Assembly (NCBI RefSeq): GCF_000499845.2
Contig: NC_023750.2
Location: 8,751,790-8,815,789, forward strand
DNA: 64,000 bases
Direction of reading: 5' to 3'
Source of the DNA: Phaseolus vulgaris
Taxonomy: Eukaryota; Streptophyta; Magnoliopsida; Fabales; Fabaceae
Notes under the pieces: model-generated
The model's input: only the letters and a program-made list of their open reading frames with translations
The model's database searches: none
What the model was told of the DNA's origin: nothing
Shown: positions 45,332 to 56,552 of the stretch, in pieces
Layout: each line of letters begins with the position of its first letter
How positions within the stretch are numbered: the first letter of the stretch is position 1
Position numbers and translations under genes: made by a program

Positions 45332-45650
45332 CACTAGTGCAGAAATGAAAAACAAATGCGGCTATTTTAAATTTACAAATGCGGTCATAGAACCGCATTT
45401 GATCAGCACGCATTCGTAAATCTGAAATTTACAAATGCGGTCATAGGACCGCATTCATAAATCACATTTACAAATGCGGTTACTTAAAATAACCGCATTT
45501 TTATATTATTCTGAATGAGGGATGAGGGTTAGGGGTTTAGGATTTATGAATGCGGTCTTGGTAAAAACCGCATTCATAAATCACATTTACAAATGCGGTC
45601 ATTTACCAAGATCGCATTTGTAAATAGTGTTAATTTTTTAAAGTGCAGTT
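45332..45650. repeat. Left terminal and subterminal repeats of the outer CACTA
   Basis: After the terminal repeat there are about ten copies of ACAAATGCGGT(C/T) or its complement ACCGCATTTGTAA, often as inverted pairs around 10-20 bp. These are candidate binding sites for the second element-encoded protein, as TnpA binds subterminal repeats in En/Spm. Confidence 0.85.
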
Positions 45651-45787
45651 TGTATTGTGCAAAAACCATATAATTTAATAACCTGCATAATGATCAAACC
45701 CAGCCAGACAAATACAGAAATATACTAATCAATTGAAATCATCAAAATGTACATTTACAAGTGATCAAATTACATATAATAAAACCA

Positions 45788-48693
45788 CTATTGTTTACCT
45801 ATGCTAGAGTTATAAAAATTAATGAAATATGTGGACCAAGAATCTCTAACATATGAAATGCCTTCCTCATTCATTGGTGTTTCTTCTGTGAATAACTGCA
45901 TTGCAAAGTTGACATAAATTAGTTTTTAGATATATATATATATGTTCAAGAATTATAAAAATGATTTAACATATATAGTACCTCTTTCCAACCAGTTTTA
46001 ACACCTAGTCTTATAATGGTAATCATCCATTGCATAATGTAATAGCCACACTCATAGCTTCTTGGTTGTTTATTACACTATAATTCAATAAAAAGTAATA
46101 TGTTAGTATATTGATAAACAATGACAATAGAGAAAGAAAAAAATTACAAACCTTTATTCTTATGTAGTTCAAATTATTTGAACTGGATCGACCTTTTAGG
46201 ATGTTATATCCACGCCATGAACTGGTTAATACTAAAAACCTCGTTAGTAGATGGTTAACTAGTAACATACAAAGTTAAGTTTATACTATACTTACTTATC
46301 AATGATATCCTTAAATTTTGTGGGAATCTTCTTGTGTAGGGAACATAACCACACAGCAGTCTTATCAACCATTGATAAGACAAGTAACTGCCAATGATGC
46401 CTATATCATCAATGAAAAGAGTTAGTAAATATTTAAAACATGAAATAATAATAATTGATGACATATAATTAAACTTACTCATTAATATAAGGGCATAAAT
46501 AAATTTGTTTTCCCTCTTTTTCCAGGGTGTTAGTGATGTATGCTTGAGTCTCATATGAGTTTGGTCCAACGGGATTAGTATATGCAGGATCTAAGAATCC
46601 ATACATATTTTCCTTCCCCTCAGTGATACAAACTCTATGCAAAAACCTACAAGTTTTTAGTTAAGCATAATCAATAATAATTTAACATAAAGTAAATTGA
46701 ATAATAGGTAAAGATACTTATATCATAAAAAATTGAATTATACTTATATTGAACTCCTGTTTCCCATATATAAATTCTGATAAATCTGTGTTGTAAATCA
46801 TCAGTGGCAGTTCAGGGTTTATTTGAAAAAATGTATTATCCCACGGAACTGGAAAAGGATCATTGCCAATCTGACTAGCAATGAGACGTAGGGAAGCTAT
46901 AGGATTGTCAACTGGAACCTCAATAGGATTGTCAACTGGAACCTCACGCTTCTTTTCCGGACTTGGTGGCTGAAAAGGTTTCTACAAGATAAACAACATT
47001 TGTATTAAATTATATGTAATATATAAATATAAATAAAAAATAATATAATGAAACGAAATTATTACTTGAGGTTCGGGCATAGATCGAATGAGCTCTCTGG
47101 GCCAGGCAACGAATGTCTGAAATGCATCGGCCACAGTGGTTACCTCATCTGAAGGTAGTGGAACACGAGCATAAGGAAATCGTACTTTTTCAACTGTTAC
47201 CTTCGCCACATCAGGGGAGAGAGGAACGTTATGTAAGGTGGTGGCGTTTTTATAGACTTTTCCAAGTAACACCACCCGAGGAAGTTTGCCGCCCACTACC
47301 AGTAGCTCACAATCCTCCGTCTGCCCATTGATATCATCCCCTGATGTTGGAGGAGCCGCACAACTCCCCTTTGTGCTCTTGGGAGTGGGACTAACAAGGG
47401 GTTCAATCGGCTCAGCACAAACTTGTTGCGATAGAAACTCTTGTCGCATTCGATCATTCTCCTTTTTCGTCTCCAGCCATATCAAATCAGTCTCCTTTCT
47501 CATCTCCTCCATTATTTCTTCACGTAACTTAGTCTTCAGTTGAGTTTCGTTCTTGGAGGAGGAGGATGGTTGTCATTCTGAAACTCCAAAATATAGTTTA
47601 ATTCCGACCCCTTGTCCAGTTGCACGAACACGACCAGAGTGTTCAGGTCGTCCAATTGCTTCAACCAGGATATCGTGACGACCTTCAGCAACAAATTTAC
47701 CGTCGGATTCCAAGGAATTCTGCAAGAGTACACAAAAATCATATTTTCAATCATTAATATAATTAATGCTTTAAAAAAATGAAAATAACAAAAATAACTT
47801 ACAATTTTTTCGATTATAACCCCGGATTGCTCAGAACTTGGTGCACCCGACTTTTTAATTCGGGCCCTCTTCCATTTTACATGGCGAAAAGGTGGTGATG
47901 GAGGAGAAGTGACCCCTGTTTCCACATTCTCAGACAACGTCCCCTGTTGAGATTTCTCCTTTTCCACCATCAGTGTTTGCTCAAGTTTTCGATACCCCGA
48001 ACGAGACATAACGTGCGGGGTAAGATTCTTCAAAGCTATCTCTTGAGCTTTCTTCCAACGATCCTGTCATAATTGAAATAAACAAACTGAAGTAAATAAG
48101 ATAAACTTATTAATGTTATATAAACAAAAAAGTTACTTCACTTACCATCCAAGCCTCATTTTCACGGCTTTGTCTAAAAAGACGCCCTGTCTCTTCATCA
48201 ATATGTTGGTACTTTAAACATGGATTTTTGTCTTTAAGGTCGCCAAAAATGTATCTCGAAGTCAGTCTTGACTCAAAGGTACGAAATTTGAGTCCGATAT
48301 TGGATATAATCTTTGATCGAAGCGGTTCCACATCAGGAATTTCAAAGTTTTCCTGCAAAATAACATCAGCAAATTAAAATTAATCAATGAATATTAAAAA
48401 GCATTATATCAAAATGTAAAGCTTACCAGAACATCCTCCTAGATCATGTTCCGGTCGACCTCTGACACCTCATCCCATGAATTAATCAGAATGGAGAGCC
48501 TCTCACGAGAAACAACTCCAAGATAGCTCATAAACTCATCTACCTTAGGACCAAAAACCACTCCAGTGTTGACATCAATGTCAACACGTGTCTTCTCACC
48601 AGCAGCACGTCTCAATGCGAGACGCTTCAATCTAGTAGGTCCTCTGTTGCCTCATCCGGATCGAGGTTTGATTGGGGTCTGATCGTCATCCAT
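45788..48693 (-). pseudogene. Second protein of the outer CACTA: En/Spm-type domain fused to a Ulp1-like protease
   Basis: Multi-exon gene starting MDDDQTPIKPRSG. Order: RLALRRAAGEKTRVDIDVNT, FRTFESRLTSRYIFG, WKKAQEIALKN and TPHVMSRSGYRKLEQTLM (Transposase_24-like). Next come GRPEHSGRVRATGQGVGI, a Glu/Lys coiled coil, and GKVYKNATTLHNVPL. The C-terminal exons encode a C48-type protease. One exon (about 46400-46296) has HWQLLVLSMVDKTAVWLCSL with the catalytic His. A later exon (about 46073-45980) has QPRSYECGYYIMQWM with Gln and Cys. It ends SIGKQ at 45788. The usual Asp (DSL) is Cys (WLCSL). Stops occur at PRSG*, NMI* and VSE*, all C-to-T or G-to-A type. Confidence 0.82.
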
Positions 48694-48818
48694 GTCTCTG
48701 TTAAAAAAATTAGGTAACAAACATTAGTTAATCTGCATCGAATTAAAATCTTATAAAAATAATACATAAAAATGTAAATAAAAAATGCTTATTTACAGGT
48801 TGCATGGAGGTTGAAAGT

Positions 48819-51800
48819 TCATATGTAAATTCCTTCACTGTGGTCTTTACGGGGTGCATGTACATCATCAACTACATCGTCATCTTTATTAATTATCTTT
48901 GGTGTGAATGAACAGGGGTCACCATTTTCAATATCATCTATGGTCTCCCCTTGTTTTTTGCCGTGTAAAACGACATACCAATGTTCTGACGTAGGATCTT
49001 TCACGTAGAAAACTTGAGATGCTTGTTGATCCATTATAAATGGCTCATCTCGATACCCTATCTTTCGAAAGTCCACTAGTGTGAATCCTGAATCATCAAT
49101 TTTAACCCCACTTTTATTGTCAACCCATTTACACTTGAAAACTGGAACGGAAAACTTAGTGTAGTCAATCTCCCATATCTCTTCTATAAACCCATAGTAT
49201 GCCATTGATCCAAGTACTGGATTTGTATCTTTCGAAGTCGAAAACTGCATTGACTCGACTTCAAGAGTAACACCAGAATTTTGAACTGTACTCTTTTCAT
49301 CCATGGACTTCGTGTAAAATATACAATTATTCACTTCGTACATCAAACTTCAATCCAGCAGCCAACTAGGTCAAGGTCTCTGATGCCGTTGAATCCTTGA
49401 ACACCTCGTCTTTAAACCAAGGCATGAAAGTTCTATTATGTTCCATCAAGACCCATTTCTCTGCTTGTCTTGGGTTATTTGCCTTCACAATGGCTTTATG
49501 AGCTTCTATGTATGGTACAACTTCATCTGTGTTATTCAATATGTACAAATTTGCTTGCAAGACTTCTGATCGAGATTTGCTTACAATATTCACACCACGT
49601 AAACATTTACTTGTAGAACGCCTGTGGTGCCATGAATTAGCTGGAACACCTATTGGATTTGCTTTTGTCATGTACTCTGAACAAAATTCAATACTTTCTT
49701 CAGCTATGTACCTTTCAATCATTGAAGCCTCTGGACGATAATGATTTTTCACATAACCTTTCAAAATTTTCATATACTGCTCAACAGGATACATCCATCT
49801 TAAGTACACTGGTCTACACAATCTAACCTCTCTTACCAGATGCACAACTAGATGAACCATGATGTCAAAAAAAGACGGAGGAAAAAACATCTCCAATTCA
49901 CACAAGATAACAACAATTTCATTTTGAAGTTCATCTAGTTTTGAGGGATCAATGACTTTACAACAGATGGAAGAGAAGAATGAGCACAAACGAGTTATGG
50001 TATGTCTAACATTTTTTGGCAAGATCCCACGGATAGCTACCGGCAACAACTGTTGCATCAAGATGTGACAATTATGAGACTTCAACCCAATTAACTTCAA
50101 ATCTTGCATTGACACTAGGCTCTTCACATTGGAGGAATGTCCTTGTGGTCCTTTCACACCCTTTAGACATTGACAAAAACTATTTTTTTCATCTTTTGAC
50201 ATTGTGTAATAGGCTGGGGGCAAATATGCACGCTTACCCATTTCTATGGGTGCCAACTCGCCGCGTATGTTCATCTCAATCAAATCTAAACGAGCATTTA
50301 GACCATCCTTCGTCTTCCCGTTAATGTTGAGAAGTGTACCATTTAAGCTATCACACACATTCTTCTCAACATGCATTACATCTATACAATGTCTGACTTC
50401 TAACCTCGACTAGTACGAAAGATCAAAGAAGATTGATTTCTTCTTATAAATGTTTGTCACATATGACTTTTTTTTTTACTTACCGAAGGTGTGGTCTATG
50501 TTATTTAACTTTTCGTAAACCTCAACATCGGTTAATGGAGTTGGTGGACCACTAGCCTCTTGGTGTCCATTAAAGGTTTTTTTCAACCTCCGATAAGGAT
50601 GATGACTTCTAAGAAACCTCCAATGCCGAAGATATACTGTTTTCCTTCCAGGTTTCAATTGTTGAGAAGCAGTGTCTTCTTCGCATATTGGACATGCTTT
50701 ATGACCCTTAACACTATAACCTGATAAGTTACCATATGCCGGAAAGTCATTAATGGTGCAAAATAACATGGCATGAAGGTTGAAAGTTTCATTAGCAAAT
50801 CCGTCAAATACTTCAACACCCTGGTCCTACATTAACTTCAAATCTTCAATTAGAGGACTTAGATATACATCAATATCATTCCCTGGCTGTTTCAGACCGG
50901 TTATCATCATAGACAACATCATGTATTTTCGCTTCATGCACAATCCAGGAGGTAAGTTGTAAATAACTAGTAAAACAGGCCATGAACTGTGATTTGTACT
51001 CATATTACCAAACGGATTCATTCCGTCTATAGCTAAACCAAGTCGGATATTTCTGGATTCTTTACCAAACTCTGGAAACTCATCATCAAATTTCTTCCAC
51101 TGAATAGAATCAACTGGATGTCGGTACATGCCATCACATTTCCTCTCATCTACATGCCATCTAAGATTCTTAGCATCGTTTGGGTTTGCAAACAAACGCT
51201 TCATCCTTGGAATGATGGGAAGATACCACATAACCTTCATTGGGGGTTCATGCTTTTCCATGTCATCAATAGAATCATCATCTTTTTGTTTCAACTTATA
51301 ACGTGATAACCCACACCTCGGACAACTTTTCAACAATTCAAAATCTTTCCGGTATAATATACAATCATTAGGACATGCATGTATCTTTTTGTACTCCATA
51401 CCCATTGGACAAAGAATCTTTTTGGCCTCGTAATTACGATTAGGTAGACTATTTCCCTCTGGAAGCATATCCTTCAACAGCTGGAGCAATTCCGTGAAGC
51501 TTTTATCAGTCCATCCGTTTATTGCCTTCAAATTCATCAATCTTAACACCGCCGACAACCGTGTGACGTTAGTTGATCCAGGATACAAAGGAGTCTCTGC
51601 ATCTTTTGACATACTTTCATATCCATGCGCTTTTGCAAAACACTCAGCTCCCACATCACGAATCATGTCCTCCAATCGATCATCATCTCCATCATCGTGT
51701 ACTGCTTCATCCATGGTAGAACCCACATATTCTTTAGTTACGGAAACACGTGGTAAATTTAATAATTCACCATGCCATGTCCAAGTTGTATAAGATCGAA

Positions 51801-51991
51801 GAAACCCATCACATAGCAGGTGTTCCCTCATGATATTCACATCCATTCAAACAGTTAACGCACGGACACCTGATCGATGCTCCATCATGACCACTAATAA
51901 TCGCGTTACGCTGCGCAAATTGTATAAATTCCTCTACTCCCCTTTCGTACTCATCACTTATACGAATAGCATTAATCCAACCTCGATCCAT
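48819..51991 (-). pseudogene. TNP2-type transposase of the outer CACTA
   Basis: It starts MDRGWINAIRISDEYERGVE with CPCVNC (transposase-associated domain), and a one-base shift near 51845 follows. The TNP2 core then has [55 protein letters not shown] and INDFPAYGNLSGYS with CPIC. The DUF4218-like part has CIDVMHVEKNVCDSL, VRLCRPVYLRWMYPVEQYMK and AEESIEFCSEYM. DUF4216-like 49346-48819 has NCIFYTKSMDEKSTVQNSGV and DDSGFTLVDFRKI. Three Trp codons are stops (50827-50829, 50410-50412, about 49366). An exon boundary likely lies near 49350. Domain order is normal for CACTA transposases. Confidence 0.88.
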
Positions 51992-52612
51992 TATATATTC
52001 TGGAATAGTTAGGATTTTCTAATAATTAGTATTCTATTCTATCTCACACATTTGCCGAGGGTCGAACACCCCCGGACTCAATCCAAACACGATAATTCTA
52101 TTCTAAAAGTAACAATAACTAACATAACATAAAACTTTTATTAAAATGTAATTAACAACTAACTAAATATATATATAATATAAATTTAAGAAAATACAAA
52201 TTATATAATACAAATTTATATATAATAATATATAAATTAATTGTTTCCGTAACTAATTTATTAAATTATATATAAATTATAATAAACAAAAATTCAAAAT
52301 ACACAGAAATATATAAATTATTAGTTATTAGTTATAAATTCCAAGTTGTATTAGTTATTAATTAAATATATATTATAATACAAAAAAATAAAAATTCAAA
52401 ATATTAAATATAAATTCAAAATATTAAATATAAATTCAAAATATTAAATAAATATTAAATACAAAACCAACCTTTCCGTCGTGAAGAAGCTTGATGGTGA
52501 TCGGAGTGGAAGACAAAGGCGAAGGCGGCGGCGGAAGATGTGGCGGTGGCGGAGCAGGAAAACAGCAACGAACACCAATGGAACAGTAACCTAAGTGCCA
52601 CAAACGAAGTAA
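51992..52612 (-). other. 5' region of the outer CACTA transposase gene
   Basis: It is AT-rich and intron-like up to about 52470. A GC-richer GGCGGCGGCGGAAGATG segment follows that may be first-exon or promoter sequence. The inner CACTA cuts in at 52613 and the region resumes at 63545. Confidence 0.5.
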
Positions 52613-52639
52613 CACTACAAGAAAAATGGTTTTAACAAG

Positions 52640-52990
52640 GGTTTATTTTTACATTATCTAGGGTTAAAACCTCCATTAAGTCATTTACCCAGGGTTGTAG
52701 TTTCCCCCGCTAAACCATCTCTGGGGAATGTGTTCCCCAGGGTTTTTTTAAACCTCAGGAAAAGCCTTTCAAAATACCATGGGTTTCAAAACCTCCGTAA
52801 AATACCATGGGTTTCAAAACCTCCGTAGAATACCATGGGTTTCAAAACCTCCGTAAAATACCATGGGTTTTAAAACCTCCGTAAAATACCATAGGTTTCA
52901 AAACCCCCGTAAAATACCATGGGTTTCAAAACATCCATAAAATGTTTTAGAACCTCCTTAAAAAATACCATAGGTTTCAAAATTATGAAA
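52640..52990. repeat. Left subterminal tandem repeats of the inner CACTA
   Basis: About seven tandem copies of a 28-bp unit (AAAATACCATGGGTTTC plus AAAACCTCCGT) run from about 52771 to 52983. Variants lead up to the terminus. They share AACCTCCGT with the right-end repeats and are probable transposase-binding sites. Confidence 0.88.
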
Positions 52991-53289
52991 TTTGTTTTTT
53001 TTTTATTCATTTACCTGGACAAAGAATCTTTAACAATTTAAACTAGCTTTGCTGAAGAAAAAAAAAGAAAAAAGAAAAAAAGAGGTTACCATATGGTGGG
53101 ACTACCCAAGTTAGCTAGCTGGCTCATCACAATAGATCTTAGCCTTTTATGGACATCCAAAGTAAATAAATCTCAACTTTGTATCAATTTAATGACTTAT
53201 AACCATGACATATCATGTACATAACCAACACATCTGACAGTACCTATGGAAAATGTGGTCATAAATCTATAACCATTTGAAATTGATGA

Positions 53290-53525
53290 AATTTCTTGAC
53301 CGGTTAGGATTTGGACTCAAACTTAATCAAAATCAAGGTGCACGGCATGAAGAATCTTAACCATATAGAACTCATCCAACTTCATCTTAATCTCTTTTGA
53401 AGAATCAACATCCAAAACCATTTTCAATTCCTTACTAGTCGATTGGACTTCAATAATAAAACAAGTCATGTCATGATTTGTTTGTTTAAGAGATGTCAAT
53501 TTATGAGCAGAGTCATAAAGCTCTT
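53290..53525 (-). pseudogene. Ty1/copia Gag fragment in the inner CACTA
   Basis: One minus-strand frame reads AHKLTSLKQTNHDM, then STSKELKMVLDVDSSKEIKM and KLDEFYMVKILHAVHLDFD, followed after two stops by VQILTGQEISS. This matches the copia gag pattern of a LxSLKQ...ELK...L..LH.DFD..R.QIL.G...PS core. No other copia domain is next to it. Confidence 0.65.
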
Positions 53526-54330
53526 AGCCTTCTTCTGAAACAAGTGACACAAGCTCTAAGAGTGCCTAATATATTGTGTTCCACATAATGGCACAACAAG
53601 GCACAAAGCTAAGAATCAATCTTTTTCCATCGTTCAACTCTTTCTAATGGTATTTTACTACCATCTTACAAGTGCTCATGAAAACCATGACCAAGAAACC
53701 ACAATTCAATTGATGGAGACCGAGGCAAATCACTTTTTACATTAAATAAAGTAATTGTAGGTGACAAAGAAAATGAGTGGACAAATCCAAATGCCATTAC
53801 AGATCAGAAACAAATAGCACATGTGTAAAAAATGCTATTTCAAGATGTTCAAATGAAGGCTTGAACTACACATGACTAGGTTAGCCATGCAAATATGCTA
53901 TGAGTGATGGAGCATGTGGAGGAATTTGTCTTAATCATTTTCATACACTACTCAAAAGAAAGATCCAACAACCTTGTCAAAACTAGCCAACACAAAAACA
54001 AGGAAAACACCTAAACATAACACTACCAAGCTTTCAAATCCAACAAAAAAAACTAAAAAAGACTATAAATCAACATCAAACACATCAACGGATCAAGACA
54101 CCAATTAAAAAAAAACAAGTTAAAGCAAAATAAGAAGTAATCCAGCAAAATTTTCATTTTTTCCACAAAATTTAAACTCATTAATACCAATTTAAACTCA
54201 TTAATGAACAAGATAAAACCAGTATATGACTGCAGGATCGGTTTTGATCACGTTATAATCCCACATGAATTCTTTATTTGTTGAATGAGTGTGTTTGGTG
54301 CATTATTATTATGGTTTTGGTTTCGCCTTC
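53526..54330. other. Non-coding part of the inner CACTA
   Basis: AT-rich, no domain-bearing frame seen. Confidence 0.5.
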
Positions 54331-56413
54331 CTAATTTTTTGGCACACTTCCTTGATCAGACACCTACAATATAAACATATATCACAATTAGAAATGTAAA
54401 TCTGAAAAATAAAACAAGTTATTTAAATTTTTTAAACATTACCGATGAACGATTGAACATAGTCAACTCAGGAGGCAATTGACCTTGATAACTTTGAAAG
54501 AAAAAAATTCATCATTATCTGAAATCTTTTTTCATGTTCTTCATATCTTTTTTCACGTTCTTCATATCTTTTATTTTGTTCATCCAATTGTGACTTTAAT
54601 GCAATAACCTATATTAAAACACAATTTATCATGAAAAAGAGTGAGAAAACCATACACATTAAAAAATTGCTACATAAGAAAATACATGTTCAAAAACCTG
54701 ATTCTCCAATTCTCTATAAGTAGTTGAAGATATCCCAGTGCGAGAATTTCTAGTATATCCAAACACATGAGAAGGGCAAGGTCCCAATCCCATCCCTCGA
54801 ACACGACTACAATGTTCTTCACTTCCAAAGGCATGAGCTAGTGAATCATCAATTGATATATCATGTGAGAGGGAAGATGTATTTGACTCATATGCTTGAA
54901 TCTTTTCCTACAAATAATGAAAAAAGTTATAAATGAAGCTCACATCCAATTTGGTTGAGTTTTCATCTTTACAAAAATGATACTTACCCCAATCTCTCTT
55001 GCCCCATCATTCACAAATTCTCCGTTAGCATGTTTATGTGTTGCTACCCATACTTCTCCCCTACTAACTTTACGACCAAGCTCTTTCTCCTATAAAATGT
55101 AATAAAAGTATATGAATCATGATATATGATATAATAAAAATTATAGGAGAATCAAGTTACCATCTCATCTTTCTTCCGTGCAATGCTCTTGGATCCACCA
55201 GTATGAGGAACTGTTTGCTTCTTTCTATTATCCTTGTTCTTTTTGGCAATTTCCTAAGCATACATGTAGTAAAAGAACTAAATATAAATAAATCAACACT
55301 TTAAATAATAAAGTAGTTTTTATTACCTTTGTCCTTGAATTTAAACGGTAGTCAACAAAAGAAGCCCAATGGTCTTTATTCATTACTTCTGGACACATTG
55401 CAATAATTTCATCTCTATTGTGTGTTCCATCATTTCTTTGTTGCCATAGTTGTTGCCTATACTCAGTCCACTTTGTGTTAAGTGATTTGAAGATATATCT
55501 TACATGAGCATCAGATTCAACTTCAAACTTAGCCTTCAAAATTATTACACAAGTAAATTTAAGATAATTTCAATATAATATCAATTAAAACACAGAAAAA
55601 TCCAAAAATAATTACTTGAATGGTTTTCTTAAGTATATCTTCTTTGTAATCTTTGGGAATCTTCCTCCAACTTTGATAGCTAATAGGAAATGCATTAACA
55701 TTTCTTGCAATATGACCTAAAAACCTATTCAACAATGCTCAACTATCATCAACTGGTTGGTTCTCGTTATTCCAGTTAACAAGAATCCTCTCACCAACAG
55801 ATAAAAACCAAACATAATTTGCTGTTAATTGTTTCCTAACCTTTTTGCCTGCACTATCTGTCAAAATTATTGTTAGTTTAAGAGGACGAACATAAAAAAC
55901 AAATACAATGTGAGTTTGCAATGTATTGATTCAAGCTTACCAATGACATCAACAAGCCATGATCTTTTACGTGATACATGCTTTGATTGTTCAGTTTGCA
56001 TCTCAATACCCACATTTTCTTCCCTTTCTTCATCAGATTGTAACCTTGGTGTAGGTTCAGATGTAGATTCATGGACAGATTCATCTGTATTATCAAATTG
56101 AAATTCAGGTGCAGAATTGTTCTTAGTAATAGAAATCAACCTATGAGGTGCATGTGGGGGAGGAGGCTTCTTATTATTATTCTCTATAGGATGAGAATTC
56201 ACATGAGGTGCTGCATAATAATTAAATGAATACATGTGAAAAATAATATATTTTTAAAGAGAATGCCAAATTAAAATATAAGTACAAACATCTCACTAAA
56301 TGGAAGTTGTGTATGAACTTACTTGAGTTATTAAGGGCTGCAAGTTGGTCAAAAGTGTTATTGAGAGTATCATGTTCTGTTGCTCTAGTCTTCTTGATGG
56401 ACATTTTCTTCAT
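54331..56413 (-). pseudogene. Second protein of the inner CACTA (Transposase_24/En/Spm type)
   Basis: At least eight exons from MKKMSIKKTRATEHDT. Further exons give RLQSDEEREENVGIEM and KRSWLVDVIG. The exon at about 55860-55620 has GKKVRKQLTANYVWFLSVGE, a stop after QPVDDS, then LLNRFLGHIARN and FPISYQSWRKIPKD. Next: VRYIFKSLNTKWTEYRQQLW, MNKDHWASFVDYRLNS, KDNRKKQTVPHTGGSKSIAR, EVWVATHKHANGEFVND, EEHCSRVRGMGLGPCPSHVF and a Glu/Arg coiled coil (KRYEEREKRYEEHEKRF). The end VSDQGSVPKN stops at 54331. One stop and a shift at a T run near 54510 break it. It likely binds the subterminal repeats. No Ulp1 domain. Confidence 0.82.
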
Positions 56414-56552
56414 CTTCAGGTATTCTTGAAATAATAACATTAATACAAGTCAAAATAGAAATTCAACAAATCATAATATAATGCATGCATAAACAATAAT
56501 GTATAAGCAATAAGGATGATAATTTAAACAAAAATAATATACAAGTGTTCAA

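Noticed and set aside
52771..52983. CRISPR-like regular 28-bp repeats
   Set aside because: There are no spacers; they are contiguous subterminal repeats of a CACTA element in a plant genome.
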